Notes: generated from the sequence alone by a model not told the origin. A stretch of DNA of 64,000 nt from Rhodocyclales bacterium (GCA_003105015.1 PQAF01000018.1:62001-126000); one strand, 5' to 3'; shown: positions 51,585-61,461, counted from the stretch's first letter. Numbers and translations: made by a program.

Positions 51585-53552
51585 ATGGACCAATTTTTCG
51601 TGGAGATGCTGCTCCTGCTGGGGACCGCCGTTGCCGTGGTGGTGGTCTTCCAGCGGCTGCGCATCCCCTCCAGCCTCGGCTACCTGCTGGTCGGCGTGCT
51701 GCTCGGGCCGCATACCGCGGGTCCGGTCATCGAGCCGGAGCCGTTGCGCAGCCTGGCCGAGTTCGGCATCGTGTTCCTGCTGTTCACCACCGGCCTGAAT
51801 TTTTCCCTGCCGCAGATCTACGCCCTGCGCCATCTGGTGCTCGGCCTCGGCACCGCCCAGGTGCTGCTCACCACGGTTGCGGTCGCGCTGCTCGCCTGGC
51901 TGGCCGGCCTGCCGGCGGTGGCCGCCTTCATCGTCGGCGCCGTCTTCGCGCAGTCCTCGACCACCATCATCGTCAAGCAGCTGGCCGAGCAGGGCGAGGA
52001 GAACAGCCGGCACGGCCGGCTCGGTACCGCCATGTCGGTGTTCCAGGACGTCACCGCGGTGCCCTTCGTCGTGATCATCCCGGTGCTCGGCACGGCGGTC
52101 GGCGCCAGCGCGCTGGCTGGCGCGCTCGGCCTTACGCTCGGCAAGGCGGTGGCGGCGTTCCTGCTGGTGTTCTTCGGCGGGCGCTGGCTGCTGCGCCCCC
52201 TGTTCCACCTGGTCGCCGCGCAGCGCTCGGCGGAGCTGTTCACCCTGACGGTGCTGCTGGTCTCGCTGGTGGCGGCGTGGATCACCCACAGCCTCGGCAT
52301 GTCGATGGCGTTCGGGGCGTTCCTGGCGGGCATGGTGCTGGGGGAGACGGAATTCCGCCACCAGGTCGAATCCGTCATCCGGCCCTTCCGCGACGTCCTG
52401 ATCGGGCTGTTCTTCGTCGGCATCGGCATGCTCATCGAGCCGGCGCAGCTGCCTGCGCTGTGGCATTGGGGCCTGCTGGGCGCCGCGGTGCTGCTCCTCG
52501 TCAAGACCCTGCTGGTGGCGTACATCGTGCGCCGGGCGGGCATCGACGCGCTGACGGCCTGGCGCACCGGCCTGCTGCTGGCGGTAGGAGGCGAATTCGG
52601 CTTCGCGCTGCTCGCCTTCGCGCTCGGCGACGGCAGCATCGAGCCGCTGGCGGGCCAGATCGTCCTGACTTCGGTGTTGTTTTCCATGATCGTCGCGCCC
52701 TTCCTGATCCGCTACAACCATGCCCTGGCGAGGCGGTTGACGGCTTCCTCGCCGCGGCAGCCGGTCGAGGAGGCCCTGCGCATCGATGCCAGGGCGGCCG
52801 GCGATTTCCGCGACCACGTCATCATCTGCGGCTACGGCCGCATCGGCCAGAGCGTCGGCCACTTCCTCGACGAGGAGCGCATTCCCTTCGTGGCGCTCGA
52901 CCTCGATCCGGCCAGGGTGCGGGAAGCGCACCGCGCCGGCGAGCCGGTCTACTACGGCGACAGCGCCGAGGGCGACATCCTCGATGCCGTCGGCGTCGAC
53001 CGGGCGCGCCTGGTCGTCGTCAGCCACGAGGACCTGGCTGCCGCGCTGAAGGCGCTGCAACATGTCCGCCGGCGGCGGCCGGAGCTGCCGGTGATGGTGC
53101 GTACACGCGACGAGAGCCATGTCGACGAACTGCGCGCGGCGGGGGCGACCGAGGTGGTGCCGGAGACGCTCGAGGCCGGCATGATGATCGCCTCGCATGC
53201 GCTGCTCCTGCTGGCGGTGCCGCTGTCGCGCGTGGTGCGCCGCATGCGCGACCAGCGCAGCGGGCGCTACCGCCTGATGCGCGAGTTCTTCCGCGGCGAG
53301 AACGGGCTCGACGAAAGTCAGCCGGCGGGGGACGGCGACCGCCTGCATCCGGTGCTGCTGTCGGCGGAGAGCGCCGCGGTCGGGCGCGCCCTCGGCGAGT
53401 GCGGCCTCGACGGGGTGGCGGTCACGGCCCTGGTGCGGCAGGGGCAGCGCCGGCTGTCCCCGGCACCGGACACGCGGCTGGAGGCGGGCGATGCCGTGGT
53501 GCTGTTCGGTCCGGAAGAGGATCTGCGGCGCGCCGAGCGCGCGCTGCTATGA
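51585..53552 (+). CDS. CPA2 antiporter with TrkA-N and TrkA-C domains (Kef/YbaL-like)
   Basis: 655 residues. A 12-13 helix transporter (FLLFTTGLNFSL, QSSTTIIVKQLAEQG, GGEFGFALLAFALG) is followed by an NAD-binding TrkA-N domain from about residue 405 (VIICGYGRIGQSVGHFL) and a TrkA-C domain at the C-terminus (about 570-650). Such proteins are ligand-gated K+/H+ exchangers or glutathione-gated K+ efflux systems. The last bases overlap the convergent NhaP2-like gene. A copy of the 24-bp motif lies in the linker before TrkA-C. Confidence 0.92.
   Translation: MDQFFVEMLLLLGTAVAVVVVFQRLRIPSSLGYLLVGVLLGPHTAGPVIEPEPLRSLAEFGIVFLLFTTGLNFSLPQIYALRHLVLGLGTAQVLLTTVAVALLAWLAGLPAVAAFIVGAVFAQSSTTIIVKQLAEQGEENSRHGRLGTAMSVFQDVTAVPFVVIIPVLGTAVGASALAGALGLTLGKAVAAFLLVFFGGRWLLRPLFHLVAAQRSAELFTLTVLLVSLVAAWITHSLGMSMAFGAFLAGMVLGETEFRHQVESVIRPFRDVLIGLFFVGIGMLIEPAQLPALWHWGLLGAAVLLLVKTLLVAYIVRRAGIDALTAWRTGLLLAVGGEFGFALLAFALGDGSIEPLAGQIVLTSVLFSMIVAPFLIRYNHALARRLTASSPRQPVEEALRIDARAAGDFRDHVIICGYGRIGQSVGHFLDEERIPFVALDLDPARVREAHRAGEPVYYGDSAEGDILDAVGVDRARLVVVSHEDLAAALKALQHVRRRRPELPVMVRTRDESHVDELRAAGATEVVPETLEAGMMIASHALLLLAVPLSRVVRRMRDQRSGRYRLMREFFRGENGLDESQPAGDGDRLHPVLLSAESAAVGRALGECGLDGVAVTALVRQGQRRLSPAPDTRLEAGDAVVLFGPEEDLRRAERALL
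53314..53337 (+). repeat. Bipartite 24-bp motif, copy 10 (inside Kef-like gene)
   Basis: AAAGTCAGCC, nine bases, CGGCG, in sense orientation but in a different reading frame from the trpC and patatin copies. Confidence 0.75.
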
Positions 53553-55286
53553 GCGGTCCTTGTTCGCCGGGGGCGGGTGCAGCACCAGCCCGACCTTGGC
53601 GATGGACTTGCCGTCCGTCTGCCTGACGACGAGGTCGATGCCTTCGAGGGTGACGCGGTCGCCGACCACCGGGACGCCCTTGAAGCGGCGGGCGATCACT
53701 TCCGCCAGGCTGAGGTCGGCCAGTTCGGCGGGCGGCCGGATGCCGTAGGCGAGGCAGACGTCCGCCAGCCGCGCCTGCGGGTCGAGGGCGAAGTCGCCGA
53801 AGAAGCGGCGCTCGAGCAGCGGCTCCGGCAGGGGCCGGGCGGCGAAGCGGCGGCTGACGGCGTCGACGTTCCCGCTGCGCGCGAGGAGATAGACGATGTC
53901 GCCGCCGGCGAAGCGCGCAGCCTCGGGCGGCTCGAGCGGCTGGTCGCCGCGGAAGGCGGCGACGATGCGCTCGCCGGGCGCCAGATCCAGCTCGTCCGCC
54001 CCGGCGCCGTTGAGCGGGCTCCATTCCGGCACTTGGTAGCCGACCAGCTCGAAGCCCTTGTCGCCGCCGATGTCGAGCGCCACGCGCTGCCGCGCCTCGA
54101 AGGCGGGCGGCAGTTCCAGCTTGAGCAGCCGCGCCAGCGGCGTGATGGTCCAGCCCTGGCAGACCAGCGAAACGAGCACGACGAAGAAGGCGACGTTGAA
54201 ATAGAGGTACGCCTGTTCCAGCCCGGCCATCAGCGGGAACAGCGCCAGCACGACCGGCACCGCGCCGCGCAGGCCGACCCAGGAGATGAACAGCTTCTCC
54301 GCCACCGGGGCGCGGTAGAGCAGCAGCGACAGCCACACCGCCACCGGCCGTGCGACGAGGATCATGCCGGCGGCCACCAGCAGCGCCGCCGGCGCCACCG
54401 CGAGCAGCTCGCTCGGCGTGGCGAGCAGGCCGAGCACGAGGAACATCACGATCTGCGACAGCCAGGCGAGGCCGTCGTGCACGCTGAGGATGTCCTGCAG
54501 GGCGTGCACCGGCCGGTTGCCGAGGACGATGCCGGCGACGTAGATGGCCAGGAAGCCGCTGCCGCCGGCGTAGGCGGTGGCGCCGAAGACGAACAGCCCG
54601 CCGGCCAGCGCCAGCAGCGGGTAGAGGCCCTCGGCGAGGCGGATGCGGTTGATGCCCCAGGCGAGCAGGCGGCCGCCGGCATAGCCGGCGAGCAGGCCTA
54701 TGCCCATCTGCTGGACGAAGAAGACGCCGATCTGCCACGACGGCGCCTCGCCGCTCGCCAGCAATGCCACCAGGGCCACGGTGAGGAAGATCGCCATCGG
54801 GTCGTTGCTGCCGGATTCGATCTCCAGCACCGTCGCCACGCGCTGCTTGAGGCCGATGCCCTGGTTGCGCAGCAGCGAGAAGACGGCGGCGGCATCGGTG
54901 GAGCCGACGATGGCGCCGACCAGCAGGCCCTGCAGGAGGCTCAGGCCGAGCGCCCAGGTGGCGATGGCGCCGGTGATGGCGGCGGTGACGAGGACGCCGA
55001 GCGTGGCGAGCGACATGGCCGGCCTGAAGCCGAGCGTGAAGCTGGTGACGCGCGTGCGCAGGCCGCCGTCGAAGAGGATCACCGCCAGGGCGATGTTGCC
55101 GACGATGTAGGTGGCGCGGAAGTCGTCGAAGCGGATGCCGCCCGGCCCCTCCTCGCCGGCGAGCATGCCGACGACGAGGAACACCAGCAGCAGCGGGGCG
55201 CCGACGCGGAAGGCCCAGGCGCTGACGAGGACGGCGGCGACGAAGAGCAGCGCGCCGACGAAGAGCAGTTCGTTCGCCGCCTGCAT
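53547..55286 (-). CDS. K+/H+ antiporter, NhaP2 (CvrA)-like CPA1 family
   Basis: 579 residues. About 12 transmembrane helices with VILFDGGLRT, IVGSTDAAAVFSLLRNQG (conserved Asp of CPA1) and ESGSNDPMAIFLT. It is followed by a cytoplasmic TrkA-C-like domain (about 415-490) and a C-terminal CorC/HlyC-like region, the full architecture of NhaP2. It is first-transcribed after the UspA gene in the same direction and adjacent by one base, so it is likely co-transcribed with stress proteins. Confidence 0.92.
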   Translation of the reverse strand: MQAANELLFVGALLFVAAVLVSAWAFRVGAPLLLVFLVVGMLAGEEGPGGIRFDDFRATYIVGNIALAVILFDGGLRTRVTSFTLGFRPAMSLATLGVLVTAAITGAIATWALGLSLLQGLLVGAIVGSTDAAAVFSLLRNQGIGLKQRVATVLEIESGSNDPMAIFLTVALVALLASGEAPSWQIGVFFVQQMGIGLLAGYAGGRLLAWGINRIRLAEGLYPLLALAGGLFVFGATAYAGGSGFLAIYVAGIVLGNRPVHALQDILSVHDGLAWLSQIVMFLVLGLLATPSELLAVAPAALLVAAGMILVARPVAVWLSLLLYRAPVAEKLFISWVGLRGAVPVVLALFPLMAGLEQAYLYFNVAFFVVLVSLVCQGWTITPLARLLKLELPPAFEARQRVALDIGGDKGFELVGYQVPEWSPLNGAGADELDLAPGERIVAAFRGDQPLEPPEAARFAGGDIVYLLARSGNVDAVSRRFAARPLPEPLLERRFFGDFALDPQARLADVCLAYGIRPPAELADLSLAEVIARRFKGVPVVGDRVTLEGIDLVVRQTDGKSIAKVGLVLHPPPANKDRS

Positions 55287-56180
55287 CTAGCGTTCCGGCG
55301 CCACCAGCATGTCGCAGCGCGTCTCGAACAGCACGTGTTTGGTGACGCTGCCGAGCAGCAGTTCCTCGAGCTCGGACTGGCCGTGCTTGCCCATGACGAT
55401 GAGATCGGGGCGCATTTCCTCGGCCAGCTCGCGGATGCCGGCGGCGGGGTGGCCATGCAGCATGCGCTGCAGAAAGTCAGTCCCGGCGGCACGGCGCGGC
55501 TCGAGGAAGGCGCGCATGGCGTCCTGCGCCTGCTGGCGCGCGGCGGCCTGGTAGCCTTCCAGCACCTTGTCCTCGACGCTGGCGTATCGCAGCGTGCTCT
55601 CGTAGGGCGCTTCGTACACGTGGGCGACGGTGAACTCGGCGCCTTTGCCCAGCGCCTGCGCCCAGTCCAGCGCGCGGACGGAGCAGGGCGAGAAGTCCAC
55701 CGGCACCAGCAGGCGCTTGTAGGGCGAGAGCGGCTCCTGCTTGACCACCAGCACCGGGCGGCGGCTCTTGCGCAGCACCTTCTCGGCGGTGGCGCCGAGG
55801 AACAGCTCGCGCACCAGGTGGGCGCCGTAGCCGCCGACCACCACCAGCCCGGCGTCGAGCGCCTCGGCCTCCTCGGCGATCTCGACGTGCGGGCGGCCGA
55901 TGCGCACGGCGGTGCCGGTGGCGATGCCGTACTTCGCGGCGAGGCGGTCCGCCCGCAGCTTCAATTCCGCGTAGGCTGCGTCGAGCAGCTGCTGCTCGGT
56001 CTCCAGCGGCGTGCGTTCGAGGATGTTGGTGAGCGCCTCCAGCGGCAGGCGCGGCACGACGTGCATGAGGACCAGTTTGCCGGCGCCGAGCGACTGCGCC
56101 AGCATGGCGGCGCGCGTCTCGGCCTTGCCGGCGTGCGAGGACAGGTCCGTGGCGATCAGGATGTGGGCAGGTTTTTCCAT
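55287..56180 (-). CDS. Universal stress protein, tandem UspA domains
   Basis: 297 residues in two UspA repeats (about 1-145 and 150-297). The second repeat has a complete ATP-binding motif Gly-x2-Gly-x9-Gly-Ser (MGKHGQSELEELLLGSVTKHV), while the first has Gly-Ala in place of the final Gly-Ser/Thr. It begins HILIATDLSSHAGKAETRA. It lies between two antiporter genes on the minus strand with 0-1 base gaps, suggesting a regulatory or stress partner. An antisense 24-bp motif copy is present at 55473-55496. Confidence 0.92.
   Translation of the reverse strand: MEKPAHILIATDLSSHAGKAETRAAMLAQSLGAGKLVLMHVVPRLPLEALTNILERTPLETEQQLLDAAYAELKLRADRLAAKYGIATGTAVRIGRPHVEIAEEAEALDAGLVVVGGYGAHLVRELFLGATAEKVLRKSRRPVLVVKQEPLSPYKRLLVPVDFSPCSVRALDWAQALGKGAEFTVAHVYEAPYESTLRYASVEDKVLEGYQAAARQQAQDAMRAFLEPRRAAGTDFLQRMLHGHPAAGIRELAEEMRPDLIVMGKHGQSELEELLLGSVTKHVLFETRCDMLVAPER
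55473..55496 (+). repeat. Bipartite 24-bp motif, copy 11 (inside UspA gene)
   Basis: AAAGTCAGTC, nine bases, CGGCG, antisense to the coding strand. Confidence 0.75.
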
Positions 56181-56181
56181 G

Positions 56182-57834
56182 TCAGCGCTCCTGTGTGTGA
56201 ATTTCGTTGCCGATGGCGCGGGCGGCGAACTCGGCGGCGTCGTCGAAGGGCTGCAGCACCCGGTCGACGCCGGCGTGCTCGAGCCGGAGGATATCGGCCG
56301 GCGCGTGTGCCGTCATGGCGACGCGGCCGCGGTAGCCGTGGCGGCGCAGTGCGTCGAGCAGGCCGAGGTTCACGTCGAGCTGCGGCAGGGTGCTCACCAC
56401 CCAGCGCGCGCCGTCCAGCGGCAGCGTTTCGGGAAAGGTCGGATCCTCGGCGTCGCCGAAGCGGATCGGAATGCCGCGCTGGCGGCAATGCGCCACCGCC
56501 TCGGGATCAAAGTCCACGCCCAGTATACGTGTTTCCAGCCGCGCCAGCCGCTGCGCCAGGTGCTTGCCGTAGCGGCCCATGCCGAAGACGATCACCTCCG
56601 CCTCGGCCGGGCCGGCTTCGCTTTTCTCGACCGCCAGCTCGCGGAAGGGCACGCGCCGCTCGAAGCGGCCAAGCCAGGGCTTGAGCTGGGCATAGAGCGG
56701 CTGCGAGTAGAGGATCATGTAGGTCGACAGCGTGATGGTGACGAGTCCCACCAGCGTCACCAGGCCGAGCGCCTCCTGGCCGACGTGGCCGAGCGTGATG
56801 CCCATGGCGACGAAGACGATGGAGAACTCGCTGATCTGCGCCACGGTGAGGCCGGCGAGGAAGCCGGTGCGCTTGCGGTAGCCCATCCAGCCCATGATGG
56901 CCATGACGATGAGCGGATTGCCGATCAGCACGAAGAGCGACAGGACGACGGCCGGGCCGAGGTCGCCGCCGAGCGCCGAGAGGTCGAGCTTGGCGCCGAG
57001 GTCGATGAAGAAGAACAACAGCAGGAAGTCGCGCAGACTGGTGAGCCGCGTGCTCATCGCCTCGCGGTAGGGGGTGGACGCGAGCGAGAATCCGGCGAGG
57101 AAGGCGCCGACCTCCTTGCTGAAGCCGAACAGCTCGCCGGCGGTGGCGAGCGCCGTGCCCCAGGCGACGGCGGCGAGCAGCAGCAGCTCGGGCGAGCCGG
57201 CGATCCGGCGCAGCAGGTGCGGCAGCACCCAGCGCATCAGTGCGGCGATGACGGCGAGCACGACGGCGAGCTTGACGGTGACGGTGGCGGCGATCGCCAG
57301 CCAGCCGCCGTCGCCGCTGCCGGCGTGGTGGGCCCCGAGCACCATCATCGCCACCACTACGGCGATATCCTGCACGATGAGGAAGCCCATGGCGATGCGT
57401 CCGTGCAGGGAGTCGATCTCGCGCTTGTCGGAGAGCAGCTTGACGATGATGATGGTGCTGGAGAAGGTCAGCGCCACGGCGACGTAGAGCGCCGTCATGG
57501 CCGTCATGCCGAGCGCCAGTGCGATCAGGTAGCCGAAGACGATGGTGAACAGGAGCTGGCCCAGGCCGGTGGCGAGCGCCACGCTGCCGAGGTTGCGCAC
57601 CAGGTGCATGTCGAGCTTGAGGCCGACCACGAACAGCAGCAGGGTGACGCCGATCTGCGCCAGCAGGTCGATCTGGTCGCGCGCCGTCACCCAGCCGAGC
57701 GCCGAGGGGCCGACGGCGATGCCGACGACGATGTAGACGACGATGAGCGGCTGGCGCAGGCGCACGCCGAGCGCGCCGATGACGGCAGCGGTCAGCAGCA
57801 GGACGGTGAATTCGGTGTAGGCGTCGGCGAACAT
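56182..57834 (-). CDS. CPA2 antiporter with TrkA-N domain (second Kef-like protein)
   Basis: 550 residues. Transporter part with LLFVVGLKLDMHLVRNLG, FSSTIIIVKLLSDKREIDSLHG, SKEVGAFLAGFSLAS, then a TrkA-N domain from about residue 415 (VIVFGMGRYGKHLAQRLARL). No TrkA-C domain follows. Probably a K+ or Na+/H+ exchanger gated by NAD(H). It is upstream of the UspA and NhaP2-like genes on the same strand (one-base spacing), so three ion/stress genes form one transcription unit. Confidence 0.91.
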   Translation of the reverse strand: MFADAYTEFTVLLLTAAVIGALGVRLRQPLIVVYIVVGIAVGPSALGWVTARDQIDLLAQIGVTLLLFVVGLKLDMHLVRNLGSVALATGLGQLLFTIVFGYLIALALGMTAMTALYVAVALTFSSTIIIVKLLSDKREIDSLHGRIAMGFLIVQDIAVVVAMMVLGAHHAGSGDGGWLAIAATVTVKLAVVLAVIAALMRWVLPHLLRRIAGSPELLLLAAVAWGTALATAGELFGFSKEVGAFLAGFSLASTPYREAMSTRLTSLRDFLLLFFFIDLGAKLDLSALGGDLGPAVVLSLFVLIGNPLIVMAIMGWMGYRKRTGFLAGLTVAQISEFSIVFVAMGITLGHVGQEALGLVTLVGLVTITLSTYMILYSQPLYAQLKPWLGRFERRVPFRELAVEKSEAGPAEAEVIVFGMGRYGKHLAQRLARLETRILGVDFDPEAVAHCRQRGIPIRFGDAEDPTFPETLPLDGARWVVSTLPQLDVNLGLLDALRRHGYRGRVAMTAHAPADILRLEHAGVDRVLQPFDDAAEFAARAIGNEIHTQER

Positions 57835-57868
57835 GCTCCGCCCCCTCCCGGGCGGTCCGGCGTGGCGG

Positions 57869-58633
57869 TCAGGGCTTGTCGGCGGTGAGCTTCTTCAGCG
57901 CCTCCATGATGTCCATCGGCATCGGGAAGACGATGGTCGAGGTCTTGTCGCCGGCGATGTTCACCAGCGTCTGCAGGTAGCGCAACTGCATCGCCTGCGG
58001 CGAGCGCGACAGCACGTTGGCCGCCTCCAGCAGCTTCTCCGAGGCCTGCTGCTCGCCCTCGGCATGGATCACCTTGGCCCGCCGCTCGCGCTCCGCCTCG
58101 GCCTGGCGGGCGATGGCGCGCACCATCGACTCGTCGATGTCGACGTGCTTGATCTCGACGTTGGCGACCTTGATGCCCCAGGAGTCGGTCTGCGCGTCGA
58201 GGATCTGCTGGATGTCGACGTTGAGCCGCTCGCGCTCGGCCAGCATGTCGTCGAGCTCGTGCTTGCCGAGTACCGAGCGCAGCGTCGTCTGCGCCAGCTG
58301 CGAGGTGGCCTCGAAGTAGTTCTCGACGTGGATGATGGCCTTCTGCGGATCGACGACGCGGAAGTACACCACCGCGTTCACCTTCACCGAGACGTTGTCG
58401 CGCGAGATGACGTCCTGGCTCGGCACGTCCATCACCACCAGGCGCAGGTCGACGCGCACCATCTGCTGGATGCCCGGCACGACCAGGACGATGCCCGGAC
58501 CCTTGACCTTCCAGAAGCGGCCGAGCAGGAACACCACGCCGCGCTCGTACTCGCGCATGATGCGGATGCTGGCCGCCGCCAGCGCGATGAGCAGCAGCAG
58601 CGCGCCGCCCCAGCCGAAATCCCAGATCATCAT
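57869..58633 (-). CDS. Slipin (SPFH/stomatin-like) membrane protein
   Basis: 254 residues. An N-terminal hydrophobic hairpin (residues 6-22) is followed by an SPFH/Band 7 domain (EYERGVVFLLGRFWKVKGPGIV, quoted in part; SQDVISRDNVSVKVNAVVYFRV) and a Glu/Ala/Arg-rich coiled coil (about 165-205). Such proteins organise membrane microdomains and control membrane proteases or channels. It overlaps the NfeD gene by four bases, the classic slipin-NfeD pair. Confidence 0.95.
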   Translation of the reverse strand: MMIWDFGWGGALLLLIALAAASIRIMREYERGVVFLLGRFWKVKGPGIVLVVPGIQQMVRVDLRLVVMDVPSQDVISRDNVSVKVNAVVYFRVVDPQKAIIHVENYFEATSQLAQTTLRSVLGKHELDDMLAERERLNVDIQQILDAQTDSWGIKVANVEIKHVDIDESMVRAIARQAEAERERRAKVIHAEGEQQASEKLLEAANVLSRSPQAMQLRYLQTLVNIAGDKTSTIVFPMPMDIMEALKKLTADKP

Positions 58634-59970
58634 GGTTGTTCTCCTTTGTCTTCCGGTTCAACTACGAGGGTCAGTCCATCCACCGCCACGATGCGCGCCC
58701 GGGCGCCGCTTTTCAGCGGCGCTGCGCTGCGCGCCTTCCAGCGTTCGCCGAAGGCCTGCACCCAGCCCTCGCGCACGCAGTCCTCCAGCGCCACGGCCGT
58801 GCCGCCGACCATCGCCTCGACGCCGGCCACCACCGGGCGGCGCCGCGAGCGCAGGGCGAAGGCGCCGACGCCGCCCAGCACCACCGCGCTCGCCGCCGCC
58901 AGCGGCACAATGAAGGCGAGCGATATCTGCAGGCCCGGCACGTCGGCGTCGATCAGCATCAGCGAGCCGGCGACGAAGGCGACGATGCCGCCGATGCCGA
59001 AGGCGCCGAAGCTCGGCACGAAGGCCTCCGTCGTCATCAGCGCCACGCCGAGCACGATCAGCAGCGCGCCGGTGGCGTTGATCGGCAGCATGGCCAGGGC
59101 GTAGAGCGCCAGCAGCAGGCAGATCGCGCCGACGATGCCGGCGACGCCGAAGCCCGGCGTGTAGAACTCGAAGAGCAGGCCGTAGACGCCGAGCATCATC
59201 AGGATCAGCGCGATGTTCGGGTCGGCGACGGCGGCGAGCAGGCGCTCCTTCCAGTTGCGCTCGACGGCCACGACCGCGGCGCCGGCGAGCGAGAGCGTCG
59301 CTTCGCCGGCGGCGAGCTTCACCTTGCGCCCTTCCGCCTTCTGCAGCAGCTCGGGCAGGTCGGCGGCGACGAAATCGATCACTTTCAGCTTCAGCGCCTC
59401 CTCGGCCGAGAGGCTTTCCGCCTCGCGCACGGCGCGCTCCGCCCACTCGGCGTTGCGCCCGCGCAGCTGCGCCAGGCTGCGCAGGTAGGCGGCGGCGTCG
59501 TGCACCGCCTTCTTCTCCATGGCGCCGCCCGGCGGTGCACGGCCCTTGCCGTCCTCGGACTTGTCCGCGCCCGGCTTGGCCCCCTCGCCGCCGATGCCGA
59601 TCGCCACCGGCGTCGCCGCGCCGAGGTTGGTGCCCGGCGCCATGGCGGCGACGTGGCTGGCATACAGCAGGTAGGTGCCGGCGCTGGCGGCGCGCGCGCC
59701 GGCGGGCGCCACCCAGGTCGCCACCGGCACCGGCGAGGCGAGGATGCCCTGGATCATCTCGCGCATGGCCGAATCGAGCCCGCCCGGCGTGTCGAGCTTG
59801 AGCACCAGCAGGGCCGCCTTCGCGCGTTGCGCCTCGTCGAGGGCGCGCAGGAAATAGGCGGCGCTGGCCGGGCTGACGGCGCCGTGGATTTCCGCCACCT
59901 TCACCGTGCCGGCCGCTGCCGGCAACGGGAGGAACACAAGCGCGGCAATGAGGAGCAGCAGGCGTTTCAT
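58630..59970 (-). CDS. NfeD1-type membrane-bound ClpP-class serine protease
   Basis: 446 residues. A signal peptide (1-20) precedes a ClpP-like protease domain with LDTPGGLDSAMREMIQ, the candidate nucleophile Ser in GARAASAGTYLLYASH and a Lys after the glycine/lysine-rich loop. About five TM helices (about 235-370) and a C-terminal OB-fold NfeD domain (GARARIVAVDGLTLVVEP) follow. In archaea the homologue cleaves stomatin. It is translationally coupled to the slipin gene. Confidence 0.93.
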   Translation of the reverse strand: MKRLLLLIAALVFLPLPAAAGTVKVAEIHGAVSPASAAYFLRALDEAQRAKAALLVLKLDTPGGLDSAMREMIQGILASPVPVATWVAPAGARAASAGTYLLYASHVAAMAPGTNLGAATPVAIGIGGEGAKPGADKSEDGKGRAPPGGAMEKKAVHDAAAYLRSLAQLRGRNAEWAERAVREAESLSAEEALKLKVIDFVAADLPELLQKAEGRKVKLAAGEATLSLAGAAVVAVERNWKERLLAAVADPNIALILMMLGVYGLLFEFYTPGFGVAGIVGAICLLLALYALAMLPINATGALLIVLGVALMTTEAFVPSFGAFGIGGIVAFVAGSLMLIDADVPGLQISLAFIVPLAAASAVVLGGVGAFALRSRRRPVVAGVEAMVGGTAVALEDCVREGWVQAFGERWKARSAAPLKSGARARIVAVDGLTLVVEPEDKGEQP

Positions 59971-60030
59971 CGTTTGTCCCTGGCTTACCTCTGTCCGACA
60001 GACCTTAGCACGAAGCGTTCCCTGACGCGC

Positions 60031-61461
60031 TCAATCCAGCGCCTCGGCGCCGATGGCCTCGAAGTCGCAGGCATTCAGGTCGGATTCGCCGGCGGCGGGC
60101 AACTGCGCCGCCAGCTCGCGCAGGGCGCTGCGCAGGCCTTCCTCCAGCACCGGGTGGTAGAAGGGCAGGCGCAGCAGCTCGCGCACCGTCATGCCGCGGT
60201 CGAGTGCCAGCGCCAGCAGGTGCGCCATGTGCTCGGCGGCCGGCGTGCACATCTCGGCGCCGAGCAGCTTGCCGGTGTCTTTTTCCGCATAAATGCGCAT
60301 CAGGCCGTGGTTGCGCTGGCCGGCGCGGGCGCGGCCCTGGCGGGCGAAATCGATTTCACCCTCGATGATGGGCGTGTCCGCCAGATCGGCGCGGCGGCGG
60401 CCGGCGACGGCGATGTTGGGCTCGGAGAAGACGATGGCGAGCGGCGTGCGCCGCGCGTAGCAGGCCGGCTTCTCGCCGGCGGCGACGCGCACGGCGTTGA
60501 GCCCGGCGATGTGGCCCTCGTCGGCGGCCTCGTGCAGCAGCGCCCGATCACCGTTGGCGTCGCCGGCGAGGAACAGCGGCAGGCCGGCGATCTGCAGGGT
60601 GTTCGGGTCGACCGGCGGCATCCCGCGCGCATCGAGCGAAATGCCCAAGGTTTCCAGGCCGAGGCCGGCGAGGTTGGGCCGGCGGCCGAGCGCGGCGAGC
60701 ACGGCATCCACCGTCGCTTCGGCGTCGCCGGCGCGCACGCGGATCGCGCCGTCTGCGGCAATCACTTCCGCTTCGGCGCCGAGGTGCAGGGCGAATTCGC
60801 CGCCGAGCAGCGCCGTGGCGGCGGCACTGACTTTTGCGTCGGAGAGGCCGCCGAGGTGGCCGCGGCCGAAGGCGGCCACCGCGATGCCCAGCCGTGCCAG
60901 CGCCTGCGCCATCTCGACGCCGATGGCGCCGAGGCCGATGACCGCCATGCGCGGCGGCAGTGACTCCCGCTCGAACAGGGTGTCGGTGGTGAGCAGCCTG
61001 TCGCCCAGCGCCTGCCAGGCCGGCGGCACCACCGGGCTGGAGCCGGTGGCGAGGACGATGGCGCGCGCGGAAATTTCCTGGCCGTTCACTGCCAGGCGAC
61101 CGGGGCCGAGGAGGCGCGCGCGACCGGCGACGGCGCGCTCGCCCAGGTTGTCGGTGGCCTGCAGGGTGCCCTTGACGAAGCCGTCGCGCAGCCGCCGCAC
61201 GCGCCGCAGCACGGCCGGCAGGTCGACGGAGAGTCCACCGGCGCCGCGGAGGCCGAATTCCTCGAAGGCGTGGCGCCGGTGGTAGGCGTTGGCGGCCTCG
61301 ATCAGCACTTTCGAGGGCATGCAGCCGACACGGGCGCAGGTGGTGCCCCAGGGGCCGTCGTTGACCAGCAGGAAATCCTGCGTGCGCTTCCTGACCTCGC
61401 GCAGCGCGGCGAGACCGGCGCTGCCGGCGCCGACGATGACCACTTCGTAGTTTGCGTTCAT
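60031..61461 (-). CDS. FAD-dependent pyridine nucleotide-disulfide oxidoreductase (dihydrolipoyl dehydrogenase-like)
   Basis: 476 residues from ATG 61461. FAD motif VVIVGAGSAGLAALREV, redox disulfide in GTTCARVGCMPSKV (CxxxxC), NAD-binding GLGAIGVEMAQALARLG, FAD-binding FLAGDANGDRALLHEAADEG, and catalytic His-Glu in PFYHPVLEEGLRSAL. Similar to dihydrolipoyl dehydrogenases, but there is no 2-oxoacid dehydrogenase gene nearby, so a related disulfide reductase is possible. It lies between NfeD and the UspA terminator and is probably transcribed alone. Confidence 0.9.
   Translation of the reverse strand: MNANYEVVIVGAGSAGLAALREVRKRTQDFLLVNDGPWGTTCARVGCMPSKVLIEAANAYHRRHAFEEFGLRGAGGLSVDLPAVLRRVRRLRDGFVKGTLQATDNLGERAVAGRARLLGPGRLAVNGQEISARAIVLATGSSPVVPPAWQALGDRLLTTDTLFERESLPPRMAVIGLGAIGVEMAQALARLGIAVAAFGRGHLGGLSDAKVSAAATALLGGEFALHLGAEAEVIAADGAIRVRAGDAEATVDAVLAALGRRPNLAGLGLETLGISLDARGMPPVDPNTLQIAGLPLFLAGDANGDRALLHEAADEGHIAGLNAVRVAAGEKPACYARRTPLAIVFSEPNIAVAGRRRADLADTPIIEGEIDFARQGRARAGQRNHGLMRIYAEKDTGKLLGAEMCTPAAEHMAHLLALALDRGMTVRELLRLPFYHPVLEEGLRSALRELAAQLPAAGESDLNACDFEAIGAEALD
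60811..60834 (-). repeat. Bipartite 24-bp motif, copy 12 (inside disulfide reductase gene)
   Basis: Minus-strand AAAGTCAGTG, nine bases, CGGCG, in sense orientation; it encodes KVSAAATA. Confidence 0.7.

Noticed and set aside
53577..56684. A 1035-codon plus-strand open frame over the NhaP2-like and UspA genes
   Set aside because: Antisense shadow of recognised minus-strand genes; no domains.
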